Source: Salvator merianae (Eukaryota; Chordata; Lepidosauria; Squamata; Teiidae). From it: 64,000 nucleotides of DNA. Under the pieces are notes generated by a model. It was not told the origin of the DNA. It saw nothing but the letters and a program-made list of their open reading frames with translations, and searched no databases. The stretch covers positions 11,930,478 through 11,994,477 of the forward strand of contig QVOM02000021.1 in assembly GCA_003586115.2 (NCBI GenBank), written 5' to 3'. Made by a program: the position numbers and the translations under genes. Shown here in pieces: positions 45,790-57,878 of the stretch; positions within the stretch are counted from its first letter, which is position 1; each line of letters opens with the position of its first letter.

Positions 45790-47330
45790 GTTATGCAATG
45801 ATCTGCATACCACATAATGGCATTATGTAGCAGCCAGAAAGGTTTGCCTTGCAAAAAAAAGCGAAGGTTAAGAGATGTGTCTTCACCAGATGTCTGAATA
45901 TATACAATGAGGGTCCCTGATGCATCTCAGAGGGCAGACTATGTGATAGACTGGGGATGTCACTGAGAATGCCCTTCCACACATCCCCCCTCCTTAACTG
46001 TTGAAGGGGGTGGCACAGCCAAGAGGTCCTCACCGGCAGATCTTAGAGCCTGGGTAGGTCTATAAGAAAGGGCCTTTTAAGTTAATGTTAAAACCTTGAA
46101 CTGGGCTCAGTAGCAAATAGGAAGCCAGTACAGTTCTTTTAGGGCTAGTGTGATGTGTGTCCAGCCAGCAATGCCAGTTAGCAAGCTAGCTGCTGCATTT
46201 TGCATCAACTGCAGCTTCTGAACTGTCTTCAAGGGCAGCCTTGCACACAGCAGATTACAACAGTCCAACCTGGAAGTTACCAGAGCGTGGATTACTGTGA
46301 CCTGACTGTCTCTGTCCAAAAAGGGCCACAGCTGGAGAACCAGCTGAAGCTGGAAGCAGATGCTCCTGGCCATTGCCTCCATTTGAGCTCCAAGCATCAG
46401 CACAGAGCACCCCCAGAATACACAGCTGTATCTTCCTGGGCAAAGCAACCAGATCAAAAACAGGACACTTTCCTTCCTCATGGAGACAAGACTCTACAAT
46501 ACAACTGTCTTGGCTAGATTCAATTTTGATTTATTGGCCCCCATCCAACCCATTACAGCATTCAAGCACCTGTCAAGCACTTCAACCATCTCTCCTGATT
46601 CAGATAGCATGGAGAGATGGGGTTGGGTGTCATCTGTGTATTGATGGCACTTTACCCCAAAACTCTTGATGACCTCTTCCATGTTAAGGAGCATGTGAGA
46701 TAAAATTGATCCCTGAACCACTCCACAAGTGAGTTCCCAGAGCATTGAGCAGAAATCTCCCACAACCGTGCTCTGGTATCAGCCTTTGGGACAGAAGTGA
46801 AACCATCACAACTCCAACTCCTAAACTCTTTAGCCTTTCTAAAAGAATATCATGGTCAATGGTATAAAAAACCGCGGCAAGATCCAGGAGAACCAACAGA
46901 GTGACACTCCCATTGTCTTTCTCCCAGATAAGGTCTTCAATCAGGGCAACCAAGGTTGTTTCAGTGTCATAACTGGGCTTGAAGCAAGATTGAAATGGGT
47001 CTACTTAATCAGCTTCCTCCAAGCATGCTTGCAGTTGGGCAGCCATGATGCACTCCAGTATCTTGTCCAGGAAAGATATATTAGCAACTGAGTGTTAGTT
47101 GTTTAGCTCTTTTGGATCCAAGAAGGACCTTTGGAGAAGAAGATGTTCCACTACTCAGGAATAAGCAGGAGGCACAGGTGATCAGTACATTTTCTGGCAC
47201 ACCCTGCCTTCTGGGGAATGCAGTAGCACCCAGATCCTGTGGTCTGGGCCCACATCTGGCATTGTCCATATGAACTGTGAAAATGTTGCCTTGATGGCTC
47301 AGATCAGCTTCAGGTCAGTAATTGAGAGGT
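45790..47330 (-). pseudogene. L2-type LINE, reverse transcriptase remnant
   Basis: On the minus strand three overlapping frames give RT motifs in order. 46953-46684: 'SVTLLVLLDLAAVFYTIDHDILLERL'-type palm motif A. 46763-46494: 'CGVVQGSILS', 'CHQYTDDTQ' (the Y-x-DD catalytic box) and 'VMGWMGANKSKLNLAKT'. 46481-46107: 'FLDRDSQVTVIHALVTSRLDCCN', 'LPLKTVQKLQLMQNAA' and 'HITLALKELYWLPI'. The upstream part to about 47330 matches the region before RT. Frame changes between the three blocks show it is dead. Intact L2 encodes endonuclease plus RT for target-primed integration. Confidence 0.85.
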
Positions 47331-48053
47331 AAAGCTTGGAGATGTAGCCCTTACTCTATTCTTGTACAGGGTGCCGACATCTAGCTTGGTGCCACCTGAA
47401 CCTATCTCCTTAGCTTGTGCCTTGTCCAGATGGAGCTGCTTAATGGAAATTCCTCTTTTCGAAGTCTTGCTCTTCTCTACTGAGCACCAGCCTCCATCTT
47501 TTGCTCATGACAGCTTCTTCATCCATAGAATCCATTTTTGCCTTCCCTTCCTTCTCTTTGTCTCTGGATATGCTAAGCATCATTGCTAATTGTTTTTCTC
47601 TCCCTTGACTGCCTGATACCTTCATTCCTGATGAAGGATAATTTTCGGCACTGAGATGGAAAAGCTTTCAGGGCACCCCTCCAGGCAAACATAACATTTC
47701 ACTGCGTTAAAAGTATACTCTGATGGATATCCAATCATCTTACATAATCAAAGAGGGATTAGCATAATCTTAAGTAGGCCACATTAAATTCTATCACAGT
47801 TAAATAGTGCCGTCAAATTTAAACATAGGAACTAAGGCCATATTCAGGAAGAGAAGATGAAACTACAGTTTTGGAAGACCAGCCATCCAACTGAAGTTTT
47901 TCTCCGTCCCCATAAGTCTTGTAGAGGTCCTCCAGCAGCCACTCAAGAGTAGTACTAAAATAAGACCATTCAGTTTTTTCCAATTCATACTGTTTCTGGT
48001 CAGCACATATACTAGGGAAATCTCCTTCATTATCCCTCTACTGGGACATCCTA
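47331..48053. other. No gene seen
   Basis: Unassigned. The 112-codon minus frame 47863-48201 runs into the neighbouring MITE and has no domain. Confidence 0.4.
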
Positions 48054-48187
48054 GGGCCTTTCTGCATGGATCGTTAATGTGGACTAAGGATCTGTGTAAT
48101 ACACTTCTAGACCTTGTGGATCTGCACATTAGTGAAGATATGCAAGGCCTTGCCCCCCAGTGGTATGCTCTGTCTTCACGGGACAGA

Positions 48188-48684
48188 GGGTGTTTTTGCA
48201 CTTACAGGAGTGGAACGGTATAATTAGCATGGTTCGGGCCAGTCAGCATTGGGTAGGGTGAGACATGTTCACACCTGTCAGAGCTGGAATGCTCCAAAAG
48301 CCAACCAGCGCTGGAAGCAGTGTGAATGGGAGTGCACTAGTGTGCTTGCCATCTCTGGAATGGCCTCCAGGGTCCAGACCCTGGACCAAACACTGTGGTT
48401 CGAAGCCAGTGATGGCTGACTTCAGACTGCTGGATGGTGCATGCATAGCTGCGCAGTCCCTGCCCCAGCACTGCTCCAAATGTGGAACTGGTGCAAATGC
48501 ATTGCTCCCAAACTTCACCTGATCATGCTCGTAGGCTTTTTTTCTTGACCAGCACTACTTAGCTTCCAGAGAGCTTCAGGTGCACTTTGGTGAGGTTCAG
48601 GCAGGCTGGAGCTGTTTGCAGGTGCAAATGCTCCATACTAGTGAACATCCTAGAACGTTCCATTTTCCAAGTGTGAACAGGCCC
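48188..48684. mobile_element. Harbinger-like MITE with AGA duplication
   Basis: A 497-bp element with ends GGGTGTTTTTGCACTTAC and the complement of GGGCCTGTTCACACTTGG, flanked by AGA at 48185-48187 and 48685-48687. It is the same subtype as 54309-54821 and 11356-11830. Confidence 0.82.
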
Positions 48685-48691
48685 AGAGAAA

Positions 48692-49376
48692 GGGCGTTTT
48701 CACACTTACCTCTGTATACCGGAGCAGTCAGTAGGGTTCTGTCTGGTATGGTTTGAGTGTGCCCGTTGCTGTCCACACTCTCTGTGGTGAACATGAACAG
48801 TTCCCACACTGGCCGTTCGTCAGTGCGAACGGGAGAGAAACACCGTAGTTCGGTTGGGGACAGGAGCAGGCGGAAGTCCCACCCAGCGTAGCGTGCCATT
48901 GGTGCTCCCGTGCGTCATTCCGTCGCCCCTTCCGCTTGGGGTGTGTGTCCGGGGAGGGGTTTTTCGGAAATAGTGCTCTGTTTGCGAACAGAGGGCTGCT
49001 TTCCGATCGGTAAGTGCCTCTGATTCCGGAGAGGAACTGGTCCGCCCCCGCAACGCGTTCCGCCTCCGTTTGCGAGCAGTGGTCCGCAACGCGGGCGTGT
49101 TTCCGGACTGTGCTGGCGCGCATGTACGCCCACGCAGTTTCCGCCCCCTCACCATTTCCGACCAGGAAGCGGTGCGAACGCACCTCACCGGAACCGAACC
49201 CGATTGCGTTGGTGGGGATGCAGACTACAAACTTCTTGACCACCGCTAGTTGGATTCCGGTAAGCATCGGGTGAGGGTAGGGAAATTACAGGTGAACTCG
49301 GGCTGGACGGAAGTGCAGATCCTGCATACTAGCGTGTGTCCCAAACCTAACCTTTTCCTAAGTGCAAACAGGTCCA
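48692..49376. mobile_element. CpG-rich Harbinger-like MITE with AAA duplication
   Basis: A copy of about 685 bp, longer than its relatives. Ends are GGGCGTTTTCACACTTACC and the complement of GGACCTGTTTGCACTTAG; AAA flanks on both sides. CpG density is much higher than in the related copy 54309-54821, where many of the same CpGs have become TG or CA, so this is probably a younger insertion. A 179-codon minus frame (48728-49267) is open; part of it stays open in the same frame at 54370-54693, but no domain is recognisable. Confidence 0.78.
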
Positions 49377-49730
49377 AAGAGGCCCTTGATTAATCAGGAC
49401 TACCAGTGGACTAGTAGGCATAATTAGCATCACAAGAGGTGTTCGGGAGTACCAAGGGGTGCCTTTCATCAGTGTGCCATAGCACATCACCAAAAAGCAC
49501 CCCCCCCCCCCAGGCTTCAAGCCTAGGAACAAATATTCCTAGCTTTTGGAGGTATGGAGGTGCAGCCACAAAGCTCACACAAGCTTTGCAGCCATGGCAT
49601 CTGGATCAGTGTTGTCAGTGCAAATCGTGTTGATTCTGCCCACTCCTCCCCATGATCTGGATCAAGTGAGCTGGGCTAATCTAGACCCTCTGATCTGGAT
49701 TTAAGGCAGGTAAGTGCAGAAAGGGCCCTA

Positions 49731-51584
49731 GTTTCTGACATGACCTATCATGGTTGCCAGAACCAAACTGCAGGCAAACACTGCTCATGGAAACCAAATG
49801 CCAGCCTGCAGAAGATTCATGAAAAAAAGGCATGAGGAGGACTGGATTTCCCACTCTCTACACAAGGTGCGATTCTAGGACTTGGGATGGAAAATGACTG
49901 CTACTTTTTGCTATGTATAGACACAGCCTGAAGTCATGTTCAGCTTGTTGATATTACATGATTTCTTTCAGTACTTCAGTTGCTGCAGGTTGCAGCTATT
50001 TTTTTATTTGGTTATTAATACATGCAGTGTTGACCAATGAAATGTCCCTGGAACAGGGGAGAAAGGGAGGAGCTCTGATTGAAGCCTCATCTTTGATCCA
50101 AACTAAATTTTGATACTCCGTAATTCAAAGTGAGGTTCAGTAAGAGCATAACTAGGTCTCAGGTCTATGCTTGGCACTTTCAGTGACACCCTGCTGGTTC
50201 CACTTTGCCAGCTGCTGCTATACAGAACCAACTGCAATGGTAAGCCACAGCTATTAGGTTCATGGACAACTGCCAGATGACAGCAAGAGTTTCTTGGCTG
50301 CCCGCTGAGACCTATGGTCCTCACCTGCTTGCACATTCCCCAACAACAGCACAGGTGTTTTAGCTTGCCCAGATCAGGCACCTCATTGACAGAGCTGGTA
50401 GGAGGAGAAGCCACAGCCGTGCCAGGTGCAATGAGGGCTACCTTGCCTTTGGACAGCCAGCCAGGGTGAACAATGAACACTGTGCAAATGCATGAGCAAA
50501 CAGGACACAGGCATGGTGCCTCTAGAAGGAGAGATAGGTAAGGGAGGTGGGTCCACTGGCCAGGAAAGGAGCTGCCATGGTGAGGAAGGGGCTACCTCCA
50601 CCTGCCTTCTTGTTGAGTCTGTGCTGCCCAGCCCCTGGCCCCCAGCCCCCACTGTTCACCCCAAGGTCCCTACTGTGCTGCCCTGTATTGACCCCAGGCC
50701 ACCCCAGCATCACCCTGCTCCCCACTTTGCCCCTGAAACACCCCACTTCATGCCTCCTTCTCTGTGCTTTGTTCATCTTGGGGTGCTTTAAGCCTATGAA
50801 AATATGACTTGCACAATAAGCATCTTAAAACCAGTTGATTAATCATGTAGTTTGTTCTGTGTCTTCTGTTAAATGCTGAAATATTCACACTCTTCCTTTC
50901 ACTTCCTTGCTCACCGAGGATTATTCCTTTGTTGGTTCGCAATGGTTTTACTAAGGAAAAAAAAAGGAGACCATTCCTGTTCAGGATGATCAGATGGATG
51001 TTAATTGTTGAGTGAATGAATCAGGCTTCTGTAGCAAGCTGTATGCTGGCAAAATCATATTAGCTCCTTGAACGAGCCAAAGCGTTGCTTATGTGAGCTC
51101 TAGATCATAGCTATAATTAATGAAATAAGATTAGGATTCATAAAAGAGGCACAGAAATTGGGTGCTTTATTGAAGTGTAGATCTGTGCCTTTGAACTATC
51201 CAGAGACAGAATTTAAATGAGACATAGCAGAATTAAGGATGCAGGATTAGATATTGTATTCACCAGCTACACTTCATTATTCACTGCAGAAGTTAAAATT
51301 CTGTTCCAAAGTAAACAGAATTGTACTGTTTCAACCTGTACTGATTTATGTGACTGTAAAAATTGTGCAGACTGTGGACATAATAGCCCACTGTGTATCA
51401 TTTCTCCATAGCATGTTTATCAATGATTATATAGGTTTCCCCATTTTTAAAACTGATTGATTGTCAAATTACATGCATGACACATCATTCAAGCTACCCA
51501 CCCACACCCCAAAAAAAGAAAGATGAAAAAAAGAGATGAACTTGTTCTGGTAAAAGAGCCTGCCATCCACACGTTCGCATGGAC
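49731..51584. other. No gene seen; includes a CpG-poor GC-rich block
   Basis: 50100-50780 is GC-richer and proline/cysteine-rich in translation, but frames on both strands lack domains. 51000-51300 looks unique and AT-balanced. No repeat ends found. Confidence 0.35.
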
Positions 51585-51587
51585 TAT

Positions 51588-51716
51588 GGTTGCACCAAGG
51601 CATCACTTACTTATTCTTCTATATTTGGATATTCTGGAATAAATCATGGATATTCCATGCTTTATCCTGGAATATTCAAATATAGCAGAATAAGTAAGTG
51701 ATGTCTGGATGCTGCC
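51588..51716. mobile_element. Palindromic Harbinger-like MITE, intact
   Basis: A 129-bp near-perfect palindrome: left arm 'catcacttacttattcttct', right arm 'agcagaataagtaagtgatg'. TAT flanks at 51585-51587 and 51717-51719. It serves as the empty-site reference for the LTR insertion in the copy at 33074. Confidence 0.82.
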
Positions 51717-51719
51717 TAT

Positions 51720-52689
51720 GACATTCTGTCATGTAGAGGGAATATTAGATAACACTCCAGATAGCAAAACTGGGATATAACGCCATCTATATACACATCT
51801 AACAAAAGCTCTCTATTACTAGGAGTTTGTTTCTGAATCTGGTATGTCTGTATAATTAAAGACCATTGTTCAGAAGAAAAAGTTCAACCTAAGTCCATTT
51901 CTCATACAGCTTTTAAACCTTTATTACCTTTATCATTAAAATTTAGTAGTATTTGATATACTCACCCCTCTTGACTTTTAGGAAGTGCCATGAGAGTTTT
52001 AAACCTTTCTTCAAATATAATTAATGAGCAATCTCTAGCTTGTTTCATACCTTTAGCAGATAGGATTGAGTGTAGCCTTTTGCTCTTCCAACTAAGGTAA
52101 AAGATTTAGCAACTTGATTCTTTTATCAAACTAATCCATATATGGAATATTGCATTAATACTTGTTACACAAAAGAAAACAGATCATTACATGTCTAGTG
52201 CTGTAGTCCATGGGTTATTATTAGCAGCACTAGGCAAGTGGTATGCTATCCTGTGGCAACTGAAATATGCCTATATTTCTGGCAAGAAGCATAGCAGAAC
52301 TAGCCAATCTTGTCTTTCTTGTGAGCACTGAAGCCAAGGTGGTAAGTGAAAGTGAAAAAAGTATTGGACTATGGAGAATATGGACTCAAAACCCTGCACA
52401 GTGGGACCTTTAACCAAACAACATTTCTAGGGCTGCCTCTTGATAACCATAAAAAGGCCCTTTGCAGCAGGATCTGACAATCCTGCCAAACCATAGCAGC
52501 TACCCCCTGGTCTTTGCAGGTTTTGAAGGTGAACAAAAGTTCTTCAGCTTTGATGTTTCCACCCATTGTGGTTTAGCGCCACCCGGGAAATGGCTATTTC
52601 CTGTCCAGCACTAAATGGCACTGAGAAGAAATTGACCCAGGCAAGCCACTCCCAATGCTCTCATCTGTAGGCAAAAGAGGACAAAAAGT
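51720..52689. other. No gene seen
   Basis: Unassigned. 'agtattggactatggagaat' near 52360 vaguely recalls a tRNA-SINE head but is too short to call. Confidence 0.35.
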
Positions 52690-53277
52690 TCCCTCAAAGT
52701 TCCTTGCCAGGATCAACCAGCAAGTCTGGAACACCTTCCTTATGAAATCAGGCTGCAACGTCTTGGTCTTCAGCCTTGAAAAACAGCATTTAAGAGGAGA
52801 CCTGATTGAAGTATATGAAATCATGCATGGTATGGATAAGGTGGATAGAGAGAAATTATTTTCTCTATCACACAACGTTAGAACAAGGGGGCACTCTTTG
52901 AAGCTGATGGGTAGGAGAGTTAGGACCAGCAAGGGGAAGCATTTTTTTCACCCAGAGGGTCATCAGTCTATGGAAAAGGTGGTGACAGCAGTCAGCCTGG
53001 ATAGCTTTAAGAAAGGATTGGACAGATTCATGGAGGTCAGGGATATCAATGGCTACTAGAATGGATGCCTAGGTACTGCCTCCAGTTTGGAAAGACAGGC
53101 AGGATATCTGTAAAACCATTTGCGATGAGTCAAGAGCAGGTGAAATTTTGCCTTTGTCTTCTGCTAGAGAATGCCCAGAAGCAACTGGTGGGCCACTGTG
53201 TGAAACAGAATGCTGGACTAGATGGGCCGTGGCCTGATCTAGCAGGGCTCCTCTTAGGTTCTTATGTTTTTATGACT
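52690..53277 (+). pseudogene. CR1 LINE 3' end
   Basis: The frame 52655-53059 encodes the CR1 ORF2 C-terminus: 'FSLEKQHLRGDLIEVYEIMHG', 'LSHNVRTRGHSLKLMG', 'SFKKGLDRFMEVRDINGY'. The typical 3' UTR follows, with 'gactagatgggccgtggcc' and 'gcagggctcctcttaggttc', to about 53277. Only the tail of the element inserted. This is the best-preserved CR1 fragment here. Confidence 0.92.
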
Positions 53278-54308
53278 GCAGGCCTGATGAGGGTGGCAAC
53301 ACGTGGTTGCAGCACCCCAAGGCACTTATGAGGCAGCCTTTTCTCATGGTCTGGATGCAACCTAAGCCTAATATACCAGCCACGATAAAATAAAACAAAT
53401 ACGACTTTGTGACTTATCTATCTTGGCCATATTAACCACATGGACAAAGGATTAGGAAATATTATACTCAGTGAAACAGAGAGAAGCTGAAGAAGGGGGA
53501 AACAACAGCAAGATGGGATCAAAGATGCTACTGGGCTGACCTTGGAACAAGTAAAGGTAGGTGAAGAGAGTGAGAATTTGTCCACATTGTTACCAGGAAT
53601 TGAACCTGACTCAGTGGTTGAGCAGCAACTGATTCATTAAGATGAATTGGCTTTTGAGGAAACACTAGGAAGAAGTACTATAAAGCAAGCAGAATTTTGG
53701 CAGGTGAAATTTTTTTCCGTGATAATCATCAGTAAAGAAATCCTGCTTATTTCCTGAAATTTTGCTTCTTGTTAAGCATCAGAAAGACAGGAACACGCCA
53801 GAGAAAGGTAGGTGGTGTGTTATTACTCCCGTACTGAGGCTTAGCTGCTGTTGGATCCTAACACTAACATAAAAATGCAAAGTAGTTGTGGATAAGCAAG
53901 TGGGTAGATGTACAGTACCCTGAGAAATGTACAGGAGGGCCCCGAAGAGCCCTCTGGAACATCTTTCCTCAAAGAAGATTTAATTGGTCTTAAGGCACTT
54001 GCTGCCTTCAGTTATTCTTCACAACACTGCATAGACATACAGCATCAGCAAGAGTGACCTACATGCCTGATTTGCATAGGTATCACACTGGCAAATGTCC
54101 ACTTCCAGGGACATTACTAAAGTGATGGAGGGTCCTACACATTTGGAGCTGAGCTGTAAACTCCAAAAATAGTGAGGGCCAAGGCATAGTCATTTGACTG
54201 GCATGCAGCCTACCCTGGGGGAGGGAGAAATGGTCTCTGCTTTGGTCTGCCCTATGCTACTGAGGTGTGGTTGCAGCCGCTGTTGCTCGTTCTTGGATAG
54301 AAAACTTT
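53278..54308. other. No gene seen
   Basis: Unassigned; no repeat ends or exon-like frames. Confidence 0.4.
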
Positions 54309-54821
54309 GGGCCTGTTCACACTTAGGACAGTAAAACATTCTAATTAGCAGGGTTCAGGCTGGCCAGGATCAGGCACAGTGAGGAGTATTCACACTTGTC
54401 AGCAATGGAAAAGTTTGCTGGGGGAGCAAGGGGTGCAGTGCAGGGGAAGCAGTGCAAATGGGAATGCACTGGTTAGGTAGCTGGGTCCAAACCAAGAGGA
54501 GCTGGGTCCAAAATGGCTGCCAGGACCCGGACCCCAAAGTCCAAACCTGGATCTGAACTGTATGACGGCACCTGCGAGGCCACGCAGTCCCCACCACACC
54601 ACTGTTCCACACCAGGAAGTGGTGTGAACACACCTTTCCTGTTCTGCACCTGATCATGCAAGTCAGCTTCCAGATTACAATTTTCTTGACCAATGTTTGG
54701 CTTCAGGTGAGCAACAGGTGGGCTTCGGTAGGTTTCAAGTCAGCTGGGGCCATTTGCAGGTGTGATGCTCTGTGCTAGCAACCATCCTGGAATGTTCCAT
54801 TTTCTAAGTGCAAACAGGCCC
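54309..54821. mobile_element. Harbinger-like MITE with 18-bp inverted ends
   Basis: GGGCCTGTTCACACTTAG at the left and the complement of GGGCCTGTTTGCACTTAG at the right differ at two positions, the clearest terminal repeats in the family. Flanking bases (TTT/AAT) do not form a clear duplication. Confidence 0.82.
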
Positions 54822-54984
54822 AATATAATATATACCACTTATTTTTTTAAGCATCACCATGTTTCTGCATGAAAGAAGAGTCTATTCTTTGAAACATCAT
54901 GAGATCTCCCAAAGAAAGATAGACAGCAATACCTTACTCTTCTCAGGTAAAAAGTTGGATGCACATTTGATTAGTCCTTTGCTG

Positions 54985-55245
54985 AACACAGTGGTCCAAA
55001 TGTTGTACACTCATTTATGGCTTCAACTGGCTATAAAAACTCAGTGTAGACTCTGGGCTGATCACTGCCCCTCAGCCTAATCACACGAGGTTTCTGTGAG
55101 GGTAAAATTGCAAGAAGGGAAACATTGTTCACTTGAGCTCTTCAGAAGGAATGTGGAGTATGAATTCCAAAATAAAGAAATGTGGAGTATAAATTCCAAA
55201 GTAAAGAAAGAAATGTGAAGTATAAATTCCAAAATAAATAAGGGC
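54985..55245 (+). mobile_element. tRNA-derived SINE, 5'-decayed
   Basis: 'ctgatcactgcccctcagcc' then 'gaggtttctgtgagggtaaa' and 'tgtggagtataaattccaaa' match in order the body and tail of a reptile SINE (usual 'cctcacagggttgttgtgagg' and 'tataaat' tail). The tRNA-like head is not readable. The tail is expanded to three tandem units of about 31 bp (55150-55240). Confidence 0.65.
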
Positions 55246-56561
55246 TGGATCCACACAATGCTGCTTTTAGGGACAGAGTATCTGATCTGACTTCAAAGTG
55301 GGAAGTGTGCTGCTCACATATAGGCAAAAGTGAAAGCTGGGGATTTTTCATTTCTTAGCTTTGATATTTTTGAACAGTCCTATTTTCAAAGTTGCAGGAA
55401 GTGGCCTGAAAATCAGCCATTTTCTGCATTTGCAAATATAAGGTTAGACAGTGGAGAAGGAATAGAGGCCAATTTCAGATGCCATCCAAAAATCATGCTA
55501 ACAAGCACTATTCTGGAACAAAGCTCCTCTGGAAAAATCACTTGATGACTACACAGCACAAGGTTAGTGTTGTGTTTAGGCAACATAGTGATACACACAT
55601 CTGGATATTTAGTCAGTGCAAAAAACCCAGAAGTGTGCAATCACCACCACTGCATATGCACTGGTGCTTTTTTTCGCCTTGCACATCCATAGTGGCCACA
55701 TTCAAGATGACGGGTCCCACTGAGAACATCCAGACAGGTAAGATATAGAATTATTTCAGGAAAAAACAGATGCAGAGTCAGATTATAGTGGATTTTCACC
55801 CTGATATTGTGGGATTATGTTGGGGTTGCCACAGATACATGTGGCAATCTCAACATAGCCTAGCCATAATAGTGCTATTTATCATCCCTCATCTGGATGT
55901 GACCAAAGTGTTTCAAGATAATTCCACATTGGGCATTGGGATGAGAGAACAATAAGAAAGTGCAGTCAGAGTGCTTTCTCCTGCTGTTTGCAAGAAGCAC
56001 TTCCAACAGCTCTTCCCAACTTTTATGGTGGAATGGTGGACCAACAGGTGTGGCATCATGTATACACCATGTCCTCTGGGCCATCCTATCATGTCATTAC
56101 ACACCATGCACAGTCTGCCTACGAGGTCTTCCAGCTATCTTTAGTTAATCCTCTCTATGCATTACATTTTAAGATATACAAGAGAAATACTGTGTACTTA
56201 AGTATGGAAAAAACTGTGTTTGTGAATGCATTCATGTGTTCATTTGGACCTCAGCAATAAATCTAGCTTTGCCACCATGTAAAGGGTGAAATGTTTCTGA
56301 CTCCCAAAACATTCAGCATGCAGCTAGGCTTGTATGCCAGAATGATAAATACACATAATTCTATGTGCCTGGAACTTATTGCTTTACTCAGCTGGAACTT
56401 AACAGCACTGAAGATTAGGCAGTACCAAGCAGAGGCATTTGGTTGAGACCTCTCATAAATCTAGAAGGTAGCCACAGATAAGGAAGAAATTTGACAAGGA
56501 AGTAACTTTAGAAATGATATTAGTAGTAGACAATGACTGAGACCCAACAGAAAAATACAGG
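55246..56561. other. No gene seen
   Basis: Unassigned; several 60-90 codon frames on both strands without domains. Confidence 0.4.
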
Positions 56562-57032
56562 GGGCCTGTTCGCACTTAGCGAGAGGAACATTCCTGTCCT
56601 CTTGCTAGTCAAGTGCTTTCACACTTGCAAATGGAGGCAGCAGCCCTGAATTGCACTAAAGCCCACCTGATGCTCACCTGAAGCTGGGGAAGGAATTTGC
56701 AGTCCTGATTCTGACTTGCGCAATCAGGTGCAGATCAGGGGAGGTCCATTTGCATTGCTTCTGGGTTTGAAATAGCAGTGGGTTTGAAATAACAGTCCTC
56801 TCTCTTCGGATTCCTAGCTTTATGGTTTGGATTACTCTCTCTATCTTCGGATTTGTGCCTTTGTGGTTCCTGACAACACTTCCTGCCTAGTGCATTCTCA
56901 TTTGCACTGCTCCCTCTGCTGGTCAGCATGCAGTTTTTTCCATTGCTGGCAAGTGCGAATTGCACCCACCAGACCTCATCTTCACTGGCAAGAAGCCTGT
57001 TCTGTTCTTATCCTGTAAGTGCAAAAACGCCC
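56562..57032. mobile_element. Harbinger-like MITE, AGG/AGA flanks
   Basis: Ends GGGCCTGTTCGCACTTAGC and the complement of GGGCGTTTTTGCACTTAC. Sub-terminal 'gcgagaggaacattcctgtc' is a small hairpin. Flanks AGG and AGA match 2 of 3. Confidence 0.78.
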
Positions 57033-57048
57033 AGAGAAAACAATATAA

Positions 57049-57493
57049 GTTGTTTTTGCACTTTCTCCCTTAGAATAGGATAATCATCCTGTTCTAAGGT
57101 GGAATTGGCCACACAGCATGGACACTGTCTGCACTGCCTGGCCGTATCCATGAAGATCAGCAGGATACCAGCATTTGTAGTGTGAATGCTGGTGTCGTGT
57201 GCTCGATCTTCACCAAGATGGTAGCTGGAAAGTGTCCAGCCACTGCCATGGCAACTGAAAGCACCATGCAGCATGCAGGCACAGCCGTCGCACATGGTGT
57301 AGCCATGCATTCAAAGTGTGAATGCACTTGACCAGCAGCTGGCTATCAGTTTCCCGGTCAAGCTACTCGACAGCTATCTGTGATTGGGAGCAGCAGTGTC
57401 CATACTCCTGGTCACAAGGGCCTCTGCAAAGTGTGGAGGCACTTTGCTAGTGAGCATCCCTGATACTCGCTATTTCAAAATGCCAGTAGGCCC
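57049..57493. mobile_element. Harbinger-like MITE, adjacent copy
   Basis: Ends GTTGTTTTTGCACTTTC and the complement of GGGCCTACTGGCATTTTG; TAA and AAA flanks (2 of 3). The left hairpin 'cttagaataggataatcatc' pairs with 'cctgttctaagg'. Only 16 bp separates it from the previous element. Confidence 0.75.
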
Positions 57494-57823
57494 AAAGACA
57501 AAGAAAACCATGGAAATATTTAAAAACTCAGGCAAGATTCAAATAAAACATTCAAAGGTATAGCATGTCACAGGTTTGAGAAAGGAAATATTAAGTGATC
57601 TGTACAGCTGAGAACAGGCTTGTTAGAGTTCAACTTGGAGAGACAAAATAAAATAAAGTAACCATTGACACCAGATAGCGCAAGGCTAAATAAGGAGATT
57701 ATGGAATCAGTAAAGATAGGAAAGGATGGAAGTGTGAAAAGTAGCAGACTTTATGAAGAACCTATAAAGCTCAAAGTAATGCTAATCTTTTTAAATTGAT
57801 GAGAATACTGATTTTGCTACATG

Positions 57824-57878
<55 letters not shown>

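Larger units (their letters stand above)
48054..49727. mobile_element. 'TTTCTGCACTT' MITE hosting two other MITEs
   Basis: Outer ends GGGCCTTTCTGCATGGATC and the complement of GGCCCTTTCTGCACTTACC are flanked by CTA at 48051-48053 and 49728-49730. Own sequence is present at 48054-48187 and about 49377-49727. After removal of the two inserts it joins 'cgggacagagaaa' to 'gaggcccttgatta', matching the sister at 20793-21338 ('aaggagaccctgattggg'). Confidence 0.8.

Noticed and set aside
50103..50807. GC-rich block with frames on both strands as a possible gene
   Set aside because: Products are compositionally biased with no domain; no promoter, splice or polyadenylation arrangement supports a gene.
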